Below, one piece after another: positions 23,469 to 33,440 of a DNA stretch of 64,000 nt. A model generated the notes under the pieces. That model saw nothing but the letters and a program-made list of their open reading frames with translations, was not told the DNA's origin and did no database searches. Each line of letters begins with the position of its first letter. The first letter of the stretch is position 1. The stretch spans positions 11,726,924 to 11,790,923 of the forward strand of contig JARYHS010008074.1 in NCBI GenBank assembly GCA_031002005.1, in the 5' to 3' direction. The position numbers were made by a program, and so were the translations under genes. This DNA is from Vandiemenella viatica. Lineage: Eukaryota > Arthropoda > Insecta > Orthoptera > Morabidae.

Positions 23469-23860
23469 GGGAGAGTGCATAAACCACGTAGCTCCATTGT
23501 GGCCTTCTGAGACCCCCCCTTCCCCCCACGTAGCCCTACGTGGCTTTTGCCTCTACCCCCCCCCCCCCCCCCTCCACGTAGCACGTAGCTTTTTTCCCTT
23601 TTGATTCCTGAAGACATTTTGTACTGTTTTCTCTTATCAGACTAATGTAAATTACATACGGAGATAATTAACTGAGGGAAATAAATATTCACATGCTGTT
23701 GTGAGTTCTGTTCCTCATTTTAACTGTGAAAAATATTATGAAAGGAAAGCTACGTGGCCTGGCTCGGAACCCCCCCTCCCCCACGTAACCCAGCGTAGCC
23801 TTTCAGCACACCCCTCCCCCCCCCCCCCTGGGCCGAGCCACGTAGTTTGTGCACGCTCCC
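23469..23860. mobile_element. Harbinger-type MITE, copy 2 (second subfamily)
   Basis: A 392 bp element with ends gggagagtgcataaaccacg and cgtagtttgtgcacgctccc, flanked by TTA on both sides (23466-23468, 23861-23863). Inner repeats of cacgta with C-runs lie near both ends, and a central core includes tccgtatgtaattta on the minus strand. The two halves of the interrupted copy at 50166-56667 align with this element throughout, so it serves as the intact reference for that locus. Confidence 0.78.
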
Positions 23861-23863
23861 TTA

Positions 23864-24600
23864 AGCAGAGGGTCTAATGGACCAACTAGGCACAGGCCCC
23901 AAATGCACAAACTATGTCACTATTTCGGTTCTGCAGACTCGTTCAAAGTATAAGTAGGTATTTTTATGTGCCATTTGTCTTTTTAAAGTCTCGTTTTACA
24001 GTATGGGTACAATTTCTATGGAATTACTTTATCTCTTCTTCGGCTGTTACTAAATCGTGAAAAACTTACATTAATTTGACGGCCCTTTCCGTCGTATCAC
24101 TGACTACTTCAAGAGATAGGATTGGAGCTTTATGTCACAAAAGAGACGTTGTTTTACCATAACTATGGACTCTCTTCAAGAAAACTTCAACTTATTTTCA
24201 AGCGAGAAATCAGATGTTTGCTCTTGATAGACGCGAATGTATCCAACGATTTTCCTGAAACAAAAAAATAAATAAAAATAAGAAACAAAATTAATATTAA
24301 ATAAACAAATTTATAATATACCATACAAACCCAAGTTTAAATAATCAAATTTACGTAGCAAACAACGAGTTCATCATTTCTTCTTTCCAAGGGACATATG
24401 TTTTATTAAAATCTACTGTACATTCTTTCTTTAAGTTGGTTAACAGTTTTGTTTTTGTTCAGATATTTCCTAGCTTTAACAACAAGAAGCCATAGAATTA
24501 CTGTTTCCTCAAACAAATGCCACAAGTGTTAACAAAACATGTTCAAGGCTGCTTTAGTAATTGTCTACTTTTTCGTGTTGCTTCAATAATTTTAAGAATC
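23864..24600. other. Unassigned AT-rich DNA
   Basis: No supported gene or repeat was seen. Confidence 0.3.
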
Positions 24601-24779
24601 ACAAAGCTTGGTGTGGTGCCTTTACTACCAAACTGCATTGGAGACAGGGACTAACATATGCTGTTACGATCAATAAGCAAGAATCTTGCAGACCTTGTGA
24701 AACTTTCTTGCTCAATTTAAATTGATAACATAAGAAATGTTTTGAACATTAATAAATTTTCAGCTTTTTATCACTATTT

Positions 24780-25640
24780 CCATTCAAAAAATCACGTAGC
24801 TCCATCAGCTCCCTGTAATCGTCTCTCGCGATAGATCATATAAATTCATCCAAACAGAAATATAACGATTCCTCAATCTGTGTGTCATTGATTTTTTTTT
24901 TTTTAAGAATGGTAATTTTTGTTTGAACGTTGCTTGCATTAGAATTCTTCCAGTCAGCCTTGAATACGTTAAAAATGGAGATATTAGGGCTACTCATTAC
25001 ATGATGCATCTTGCTTTCAAATATACTTTTTTTTTTAAAAAAATTAACATATAGACATGATGTCGAGATGCAAAAGCTAACAACTCTGTTTCTAATTGTT
25101 GTTCCAAGAGGATGCAAACATCACTAAAGCTAACTATATTAGATGCTGCTGTGTCGCAGCACATGATCTGCATTTTATCGTTTTTGTGCCAGTTATTAAG
25201 ATTTTTCAAAACAGAATCACCTTGTTCTTTACCGCATAAGCTCTCTAGTTTTAGCACCGCAAGTAGTTGTTCCCCATTACCAAATATAACTGACAGTCGT
25301 TCTTCTTTGTAACTTCTTACGTCCATACCAGGCAACAATTTGGCATACCTACTTAGGATACATCAATTTTAAAATCGGTCATTATAGCTTCTGCTTGTTC
25401 CTGCCTTGTTTGTATCCAAATTCACTGAATGTTGATAGGAACATTGGCAATATTAAGTCAAAGTGCCTCCAAGGTCATTTGAAAAATATAAACTGAATCT
25501 CTTATGTTTAACTGGAATTTATCTAATGCAACGACTAATTTGGGAATAGTAATATCTTTTCTTCCGACTTTGTAGCGGTTCCAGATAGTTTTATTTCAGG
25601 TAAGGTCAGAAAATGATTTTCCCGACTTTCTTCAGAACTA
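24780..25640 (-). pseudogene. Decayed repeat-encoded protein of unknown function
   Basis: Minus strand. Frames at 24997-25338 and 24836-25117 join into one protein-like trail. It begins upstream near 25560-25480 with ITIPKLVVALDKFQLNIRDS, continues with LLPGMDVRSYKEERLSVIFG, NNWHKNDKMQIMCCDTAASN, a VCILLEQQLETELLAFASRH segment and PNISIFNVFKADW, and ends RDDYRELMELRDF near 24790. I recall similar proteins repeated in many insect and cnidarian genomes, which suggests a mobile DNA element; the Asp, the SRHH pattern and the length would suit a transposase-like nuclease, but I cannot name the superfamily. Several stops and frameshifts show it is dead. No element ends were found. Confidence 0.5.
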
Positions 25641-25869
25641 GAAGATGTGTCATTGAGTTCATGGTGTGATAACAACAATTTGCAAGACGCAAAAATGGTT
25701 GCTGAGCAATGCGATGATACATATTTAAACCTTTTTTTCTCTTCTTCTATTTTCCTTCATTTTCAGCTAGTTCTGTCCACAGTCGCAAAGCAACCTGTTC
25801 GCAAGTGTTCTCTTTGCTGCTGTAAGAAGATTCTATCTTCCTCTGTTTTCATCCAGCAGGGGCTGTAGG

Positions 25870-26931
25870 CGTGTGCCAAGTAAAACAAATTAGTCAATCC
25901 GGGTTTGATATCCCTTTCGTGTCGCTTTATAAACATCATGAGCTTTGCTTGAATTCTTTCGCAGCTGTCTCTATACTTGGTATAGGTTCAGTAGCTTACA
26001 CAATTAGATATGGATTTTTTGGTATTTTAGTTTTTTTGCCAGGATACAATGCACTCAACAATAGTGAACTTTTCAATTCCACTTACAATCAATTTGACTT
26101 CGCAGATGTTAAAAAACATAACTGAGGGATAGGCCTATTACCGGCTTGATGGTAACTTTGCTTCCGTGATATAGTGGTCTGTCTCTCACACTCTTGCCAG
26201 TAACCCTGAATTCCTTTAACGAAGAAAAAAAAAATACATGGTACCTTTTCAAGAACTGGAACATCATTAACGAGGGACGCACCGCTACTTTCGTGTAACT
26301 AATATAAACAATTGAACATGATTCGGTGTAAGTCGCCACGGCTTAAGTTACTTCGAACGGTGTAAATATTAACTTGTGAATATTTTAGGATAAAATGATA
26401 AAAATAGGTCCCACGTGTTAAAAAATATTGACTTCGGAAAATAAGAGGCTCAATAATATACATGCATAGTTTTTATCTTCCTCTATTATCTTTTCAGCTA
26501 CAGCAAGCTTTATTGTCTTAGAATGTCATACACCATTTCTAAAACATTCTGCCATAGTTTCTATCTTTTATTCCAATAATTCCTGAAGGTGATTATTTCT
26601 TTTTTAGCGATTACTTAACTGTCAGTGTAAACAATGGGAAACATATTTCAGCAACGGAATCTGATTTGATTCCATTGGTTACTAGTGACTGTACTTCCAG
26701 CGATTAAACGTAGGGGTATGTAATCTCCTTAGCTGATAAATCAAGTAACTCATTAATTACTAACGGCAATCTACAGCCAGCAGCGACTCAAGTCGTCATG
26801 TTGATGGATCTCTGCTTCCCGACTGGTCCATTATCCCTCAAAGCTGTCTGGCGAAGTAAAACTCTTACTTTGTAATGGTTACTCTTGCACAACATGTTGA
26901 ACAAGGCATGGTTAGCTTAATATTTGCATCT
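25870..26931. other. Unassigned AT-rich DNA
   Basis: Short overlapping frames only; no family features, repeats or element ends recognised. Confidence 0.3.
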
Positions 26932-27159
26932 GCTTAACGTCTCTCTAGCAGCGAGGTCTTTAGAGACGGGAAAGGATGGGGGCCAAGGAATGGGAAGGAA
27001 TTCAGCCATGGCCTTTTGAAGGAAGCATCCCGGCATTTGCCTGGAGTGATTTGGGAAACCACGGAAAACCCAAATCTGGATGCCCGGACGGGAATTCGAA
27101 CCACCGTCCTCCCGAATGCGAGGCCAGAACGCTAGCTGTTACACCACCACGCTCAGTGA
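26932..27159 (-). mobile_element. tRNA-derived SINE (family A), copy 3
   Basis: Minus orientation, shares the body and the B-box region (read on the minus strand, ggttcgaattcc with one change) with copy 2. The tail side lacks a poly-A and begins directly at gcttaacgtctct, so it is an older or tail-less copy. The head ends at cgctcagtga near 27159. No clear target duplication. Confidence 0.8.
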
Positions 27160-28359
27160 GCACTTGTCAACAAGTCATAACTGCTTCAAACCTTGCTGAG
27201 GCTAGCTACAAACGTAATATTGGGTGATATGGAGAGTTGAGCAGTTTGGGGTGTCAGCTGTAGCTGAAGTTCGGTACAACGCCTAAATACAGAATATAAT
27301 CGATCAGCGGTTAACGAGCAGACCTTGGAAACAGAGAATTTTGGAGAGCAGAGAAAAGCAAAATTCTGAAACACTCACATATGATGAAATTATTGTTTAA
27401 ACTTACAGATAGCAAGCAAACTAGAAGCCTGCGCTTTAAACAGGCCACGCTAAAGACACGACCTTGGCTGAGAGAAGGACAGGATCATGCTATCCGCCAG
27501 GCAGGAGCTGCTCCGTGGCTGCCTGGATCGTCTGACTAGCCGGAAGTCATCGCGCCAGGCCTTGTCGAACGACGTGACTTTGGAAACGTAGCCAGTTGCT
27601 CCACCCTCGCCCGTGCAATCCAACGAAAATAATACCTCCGTTTCAATACAATAACCACGATATAGCGCATCGGAAGTGTCTTTGGAAAGATGGCGTCTTA
27701 GGAAGTTTTCTGACATACTAGTCAACCAATGGAGAAAATAGCACTAAGTAAAAAAAATCCAACCCTTTTCAGTATTCCAGCTTTCGAGGTGACTGAACAC
27801 TCGACAGTGTCTGCTTTCTGTAAGTCGCTTTATTGGAGTTGGAATGGTTGTTAAGAGTTGGATAAAATATTTACAAACAATTTGTGAAAACATTGTGAAG
27901 GCAAAGACCATTCCATTACTTAGGACTGATTGCAAGGAACAGGAAATAAATCGGCCATGGCATATGTTCACGAGTGATTGCGGGAAAGTCGTGGAAAAGG
28001 GGGCTTTACGAGGCTTCACAGAAACTTGGCTTCTCGAATAATAAATTAGAAATAGCTGTGAAGTTAATAGAATTGTATGTGATTTCTGACTAGCAATAGA
28101 ATTAGCAGTTATGTCGCTTATATCGTTGCTTATTGAACAGCAACAAGATTATTGTGACTTATCAAACGACTGAAAAGCACCGCCTCTGTTTCATCGCGAA
28201 GGCCACAAGAATATACAAGCTGTAAAATACACAAGGTCATATTAGGAAGCAGAAGCTGTGGACTCCAGATTACATCATTTTATTCGCTCGTAAATTTATT
28301 TCCTTATCGGTTCGCGGCAAGATCTTTTTAACACAATTATTTACATTTATAATAACTTT
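27160..28359. other. Unassigned DNA
   Basis: The minus-strand frame at 27450-27725 is fairly GC-rich but has no recognised motif. Nothing else is supported. Confidence 0.3.
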
Positions 28360-28585
28360 GCCGGCCTCGGTAGCGTAGGGGCTAGAGTGCCGAAGGTCAC
28401 CGGTTCGAGTCCGGCCGAGAGCATGTGTTTTTAGTGTTGTGTGGATGTGAATGCTGTGTCCATCCTATAGTGTTCATGTGTCCATACTTAGTATCTACAT
28501 TGTACTGGAGAAATTGAAACACTAAGAAGAGTCGATAATCACGTTGAGCTGGCTTTATGGGCTATGTAGCCGAATTCCCAAAAAC
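28360..28585 (+). mobile_element. tRNA-derived SINE (family B), copy 1
   Basis: Begins gccggcctcggtagcgtagg and carries a perfect Pol III B box ggttcgagtcc at 28402-28412. Compared with a full tRNA the D-arm/anticodon part is shortened (ggctagagtgccgaagg), and the acceptor ends do not pair as in a functional tRNA, so it is a SINE and not a tRNA gene. The body runs to about 28585. A second copy is at 44631. Confidence 0.75.
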
Positions 28586-28819
28586 TCTGCAAAATTATTA
28601 ATAATTACTGGATTTTTTTTCGGGAATGCTGCGTCTTAATTTGCCTTTCTATGCTTTCGACTGACATGTTGCAGCCTATGTCAGAGATATGTGTGTTTAC
28701 ACAGGAACGAGCGCCAGGCGTCATGGAGTACTAGGCAGCTGTCTTCGTTTTCTTCAAAATTTCTGCTGCCTTCTTCACTCGTCGAAGCCACCACTGGTCT
28801 TCTCCCCACAGCAGCCTCG

Positions 28820-29040
28820 TACCTACAAATTTTATCTGGTGCCGGTGTTGATGGGATGGCGAACTATGACGGATTTGTCGCCATTGTTTTGTTTATAGTA
28901 TCGGATTTGTTTTTTAAGCCTATCCGCCACAGTGCGATCCGTCTCACCGAAGTAAACAACGCCACAATTGCAGGAGATTTCATAAACACCCGCAAGTTGG
29001 TTTGTGTGTGTGTGTGTGTGTGTGTGTAAATGGTCTCTTT
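28820..29040 (-). pseudogene. PLE GIY-YIG endonuclease remnant
   Basis: Minus-strand frame with GVYEISCNCGVVYFGETDRT followed by VADRLKKQIRYYKQ and SVIVRHPINTGT. The GVY...VYFGET pair is the GIY-YIG core, the Arg two residues later is conserved, and the Cys-x-Cys just before is typical of PLE endonucleases. The expected H of the later His/Glu motif is present in VRHP. A (GT)n microsatellite lies directly upstream in the ORF (29003-29027), shifting the frame. Confidence 0.78.
29003..29027. repeat. (GT)n microsatellite
   Basis: About 12 GT units inside the PLE, between the GIY-YIG core and the upstream part of the ORF. Confidence 0.9.
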
Positions 29041-29570
29041 TACCCTGGTTAATGAGCGGCCAAATTTGCAGTGACCGTTATAAACTGTTCTCTCCTTCAC
29101 TAGTTTTATCAATTTTCTACTCCTGTCAGTGCATGGGGGAAAGGCGAATTTCCGTGGTAAATTAGTACCATAGGATAAGTTGACCTCTTACATGAGTATG
29201 ATAGCTCTTAAAACCTTTCTGATGACGGATTCACGGTAGGCATTGGCCCGGTATTTTATTGTGAGAGTCTCCTTTTCTTTATCATACTTTCCGAATTACA
29301 TACTGCCTTCGCTCTTAAGCTAAATGACGTCAGTACGACCCTCTTCGTTACCGGATGATGTTGCGATATGGCGTGCTAATATCTATTAGTATGGGTCACA
29401 GTATGACCCAAACTTTTATCAGGACAGCGAGAAACGATAGTTGTCATAAGTGAGTTGGGTTAACACTATTCACAAGGAATAAAAGCTCCTGAAGATTCTC
29501 TGTATTGTGAGTCCTGATGAAAAAGATGTCGTCGTCCTACCGGATACACTTTGTAGGTTTTATGTGCGTA

Positions 29571-29826
29571 TTTTTTTTTATTTTTTATTTTTTTATTATG
29601 TCTTTACGCCTCGTCGACGTCGATGTCATTAGAGGTGGGATGGGACTGGGGTCAAGGAGCGGGAAGGAATGGCCTTTTTTTGAAGGAAGCATCCCGGCAT
29701 TCGCCTGGAGTGATTTGGGGGGGAAACCATGGAAAACCCATCTCTGGATGCCCGGACGGGGATTCGAACCGGCGTTCTCCCGAATGCGAGGCAAGTGCGT
29801 TAACCGCTCATCCACCACGCTCGTTG
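29571..29826 (-). mobile_element. tRNA-derived SINE (family A2 variant), copy 4
   Basis: Minus-strand SINE inside the PLE RT. A T-rich tail side at 29571-29600 precedes tctttacgcctcgtcgacg, and the tRNA-like end reads gcgttaaccgctcatccacc before cacgctcg. These differ systematically from copies 1-3 and resemble copy 6 at 61147 in the tail, so it represents a second subfamily. Confidence 0.8.
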
Positions 29827-30294
29827 AGAACGTGTTGTTAAGCATCTCCGTGTCCAATTCTTCCATGAATAGATTCGTGACCACGGGTGAATGTGGTGTG
29901 CCCATAGCCACACCTTCAACACGAGAATATGGTTGACAACCCTATAGCAAAGCAGGTGACTTAATGCAGTATTCCGTGTGCTCAGCACATTTTGCAGAAC
30001 GTCCACGTGCAAGAAGTTTGTCATGTATTAATGAAACGGCTTCGTCTACGGGCTCCTTAGTAAATAGTGGTGCTAGATCAAAACTAACGATGACACCCGT
30101 CTTCTCTAGCGTCAAATAATGAAGTGAGCTGAGTTCTTAACAGCTGATCCGTACATAGCCACTACTATAAATAAAACAATAGCTACAAATCGACTTATGG
30201 TGGATTCGTCAGGCACGGGGTTTTGGAGGCCGTACCACCTCTACTCACCGCGAGGCGGTAAAGAGGAAAGGCCCGGCCTACAAAACCTTTAGTT

Positions 30295-30545
30295 TGCCAT
30301 GCCATCAACAACGGGCACGAGATAAAATCTGAGGACACGAGAATGCTGTGGAGTGAAGACCAATGGTGGTGAAGGAGGCAACAGAAATTTTGGATAAAAC
30401 GAACAGTGTCAGCGAAGACAGTGGCGTAGTACTATGTGACGCTTGGCGCTCGTTGCTATGTAAACGAACGTCGTACCTCTGAAATGAAGGCTGCAGCATG
30501 TCAGCCGAAAGCTTTGACTGGTCATTTCCGGAAAAATCATTTATT
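30295..30545 (+). repeat. Inverted copy of the second PLE's 3' end
   Basis: Similar to the reverse complement of 28610-28860. Shared landmarks are acgcttggcgctcgttg/cgcctggcgctcgttcc and catgtcagccgaaag/catgtcagtcgaaag. A stem II-like hairpin GGCTG/CAGCC directly followed by GAAA lies at 30489-30510, matching the position of a hammerhead module, but the CUGANGA core is damaged (CTGAAATGA). Confidence 0.75.
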
Positions 30546-31743
30546 ATTAATTAACACAGCCGCAGATGCCCAGGAATTCACTTGAAAAATTATTAATGAA
30601 TTGTTCAAACTCTTGTTTAAAGAAACATTTATTTGCCAGACCAGCAATTTAAAAAACACAAAAATCAATACTAATGAACAATACATGAGATAATCTTTTA
30701 AAATAAGCAAAACGTTATTAATCTCAGGGGAGTTGGGGTTGGTGACTTGAGTGACCATAGCACGCGTACTGTTCCGCTTTGCTGCGTCTTCTTTCTTACC
30801 CAGAGAAGCGGACAAGACCTTGTCCTGGGAAAACGAAAATGGGATACGCCCATTGTTTGTCAGGCTTCTCGACTCTTTCCGGAAACCCGACGTTGAACAC
30901 TCGGCCGCACCGCGCACGCGAGTGGGCTCTTCTGTCCGCAGTTCATGCGAATTCATGTTCGAGTGTCTGTTTTTCAAGCTGTATCATACTGCAATGGAAT
31001 GACCACTCTCTCTCTGTTCCCGACCTTCAAGTTCTTCATTCTCCGCCAGCTACTTTCCTTAAGAACGCAGAACGGTTTTGATTAGTACACGTCAACTGAG
31101 GGGATGAGGTTTCCTCATGCCAGCTGAATATTCTTAGAAAACTTTCTCCACGCCATTTTGCAGCAATCAATCTAAATGCGGTCTTGAATTGTTCTTGTCA
31201 CATGAAAATGTATTCCCATGGTGAATGCTAATCTTGACTTACTGTCACGCAAGAAATGTTCGTCAGATCTTCTTAGCCCTCCTATGGAAGACTGTAACAG
31301 TTTGTAGTGTCTTATTTACGAGATCACATTTTTATGCGGACATAGTTTGACTATTCACACACGCGTAATATTTTATACAATGCACTTTCTTCTTGCAGCT
31401 ATCTGTTAAGAAGTCAAACTTGTTCTTTCACGCCATTCAGGTGTGACCTTCCGTGCCTAGGCTTTGTATATGCGACGCGAACCTCTGAGTGCTCAAATGG
31501 TTGCCAGCTTCACAATGAATGGAACTGTCGCTCACAATTTATTGATGGATTTGACCCGAGTGTTTGAAAGATAGTCGTTATTCACTTACTATGAAGTGTC
31601 TTATTACAATTATCTCGCAACAAGCTGCACTGGAACACATTAATAATCATCTTTCCTAAGGCAAGCTCAGGTTACAATAAGTCCAAAACTACGGTAATGG
31701 AATTCGGACAGATGTTTATATGAAATTTTTTACTCAATATTGT
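30546..31743. other. Unassigned DNA with a GC-richer block
   Basis: A GC-richer block at 30730-30960 has overlapping open frames on both strands (100 aa plus, 146 aa minus) but no recognisable motif; it may be an unrecognised repeat. The rest is AT-rich with nothing supported. Confidence 0.3.
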
Positions 31744-31944
31744 TCATACTAGCACATCCTGAATCACCCTGCTAAGCACGGTGGTGCCAGAAGACAGGAT
31801 GTTATCACTGTGGAAGGTTAATTCCGTGTACCCGCCGTCACGCTTGACGCACAAGAGCAGCGTATTTGCATAGGTCACCAGGCCTTGGCTGAGACCTTCC
31901 TGTGCTGGGAGACTGGGCTCTCGGGACGTACGGTAAAATGACGG
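31744..31944 (-). CDS. Putative terminal coding exon (no ATG), host gene candidate
   Basis: Minus-strand open frame of 66 codons ending in TGA (31744-31746), bounded upstream by an in-frame TGA at 31945-31947. It reads through SLPAQEGLSQGLVTYANTLL, then LCVKRDGGYTELTFHSDNIL and SSGTTVLSRVIQDVLV. Composition, third-position GC bias and absence of stops stand out against AT-rich flanks, and it has no resemblance to the transposon families here. Possible splice acceptors are cgag, cccag or cacag near 31910-31930; a strong-looking ttttattttcttcag lies farther upstream but would add an in-frame stop. It could be the last exon of a conserved gene whose other exons lie outside. I do not recognise the protein. 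Confidence 0.35.
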   Translation of the reverse strand, partial: PSFYRTSREPSLPAQEGLSQGLVTYANTLLLCVKRDGGYTELTFHSDNILSSGTTVLSRVIQDVLV

Positions 31945-33440
31945 TCATAAATTTTAACACAAACTGAAGAAAATAAAACAATACTGATTCCTCTAAACCA
32001 GCGTCTCTCAATCTTTTTCAATACGAGGACCAGTGAAATATCAAAAATAATTCTGTGGACTCCTAACTTATGTGGACCTATTTTTTTTACCTATGTATAC
32101 GAGATATATTGTACCATTATAACACAATAATTCTAAAAGCACGGAAACATAGTTATGAAACTGGAAATGAAATATTAAAAATAAATTAAATGTTGAACAG
32201 ACTCTAAAATATATATCAAACAAATCAATAACAACGTTACTGTAGAAAAGCCTTTCCACGAGTTCACATTAATACATAGAAGTTCGACTTAGCACAGAGA
32301 ACGGTCTCATAACTTTTTGTCACGAGACTTGGCCTATTTCTACAAGAATTTTTTTTGTGGGTTCAAAAGGCTTACCCCCAAAGAATCCTCTGCAAGCTTC
32401 AGTCTTCAGAGATGGCCCAGCAAGTGTTGTTGATCTCGCCGTTGTATCAGCTAAGCCGCTGTTAATTCAAGCGTTTGACGATAGGTTTACCGTCTAAGCA
32501 CGATTTCGAAACTATCGTGGCGGTAGAAAAAGCAGACCACAACAACAGCGTTACACTAATGTATGAAGAACCGTCTAGTGTTCTGTAAGCGATAACTGTT
32601 CACAATCTTGACAAGTATAATGGGTTCCAACCAATTATATTTCTATGTTGTTTCTTGTCACGTGGAGCACCATCCTCTGGTATACTGAGACGTTTTATAG
32701 AGCAAGGAAATGGCCTACATTGATTGGATGATTATATTCCATTATTACAGGTCTTTCCAGAAAGTGTCTGATTCTTCTTTGTATTTCTTACATCCGAAAA
32801 ATTGGTGGTTCGTATCAGCCTAGGACTCCCCGTCGCACTGGGAAGTTTGCTACATTTATTTTGTACAAGTGGCTTCTGAATCATCCTTGATTGAATTTTA
32901 ACCACGATAATATAGACACAGCTTTTTTTTGGCATATTTTTTTAAGATACCACTGTGTTGATGGTATTTGTGTATGCATGAGTATATAGTCTCTTAACTT
33001 GTGTTGTTCAGCAGATTGTCACCTATCGTTCCAGACCTCAGTTGTATCGAATTAATGGAATTAAGTCACTTTCTACTAGAAGTTCCACTGGGTTGCCTTT
33101 TTGTGCTACTAATTTTGCTAAGAAATCCATTCATTCGTTGCCAGAAGGCTGACAAGTACGTTAACCCAGATAAAGGAGATCTTAATTCCTTGTTCATTTA
33201 TGGTGATCATCAACTACGTTGTACAAAAGTGGTTTATTTATTTATCGTATGATTATTTATGAGGTACACAATAGGAAATATACAAAAGTGGTGTCCACCC
33301 TCTATCTTTGATTCCATCCCCAATTTTTGGACTGCCGATCTATGAGAACTACAGTATTCGTAATGCGCATATCTAGCGCGTATTCAGAGCTTTAAGAATC
33401 ACTCCCAGCTCAGCCATAAGAAAGGATGTTTCTGCTCGGA
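31945..33440. other. Unassigned AT-rich DNA with a possible hAT end
   Basis: Near 32000-32035 cagcgtctctcaatcttttt followed by a gaccagtg stretch resembles the 5' end of Charlie-like hAT repeats, but no partner end was found. No coding region recognised. Confidence 0.3.

Larger units (their letters stand above)
28610..30545 (-). mobile_element. Penelope-like element (second family), minus strand
   Basis: On the minus strand from about 30140 an RT piece reads GVIVSFDLAPLFTKEPVDEA, equivalent to the SFDV palm motif. It then gives GVAMGTPHSPVVTNLFMEEL near 29900-29850, where a SINE interrupts. It resumes downstream and ends in a GIY-YIG piece GVYEISCNCGVVYFGETDRT at 28985-28925. The 3' sequence (28610-28860) is repeated in inverted orientation at 30295-30545, the same tail-to-tail arrangement as the 13.4 kb PLE. 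Frameshifts and stops make it inactive. No clear target duplication was found. Confidence 0.8.

Noticed and set aside
28360..28430. True tRNA gene at the SINE B head
   Set aside because: Missing arm sequence, unpaired acceptor ends, and a second copy at 44631 with SINE body.
30537..30977. 146 aa minus-strand frame as a gene
   Set aside because: No motif; its 3' half is low-complexity AT-rich sequence and a plus-strand frame overlaps it fully.
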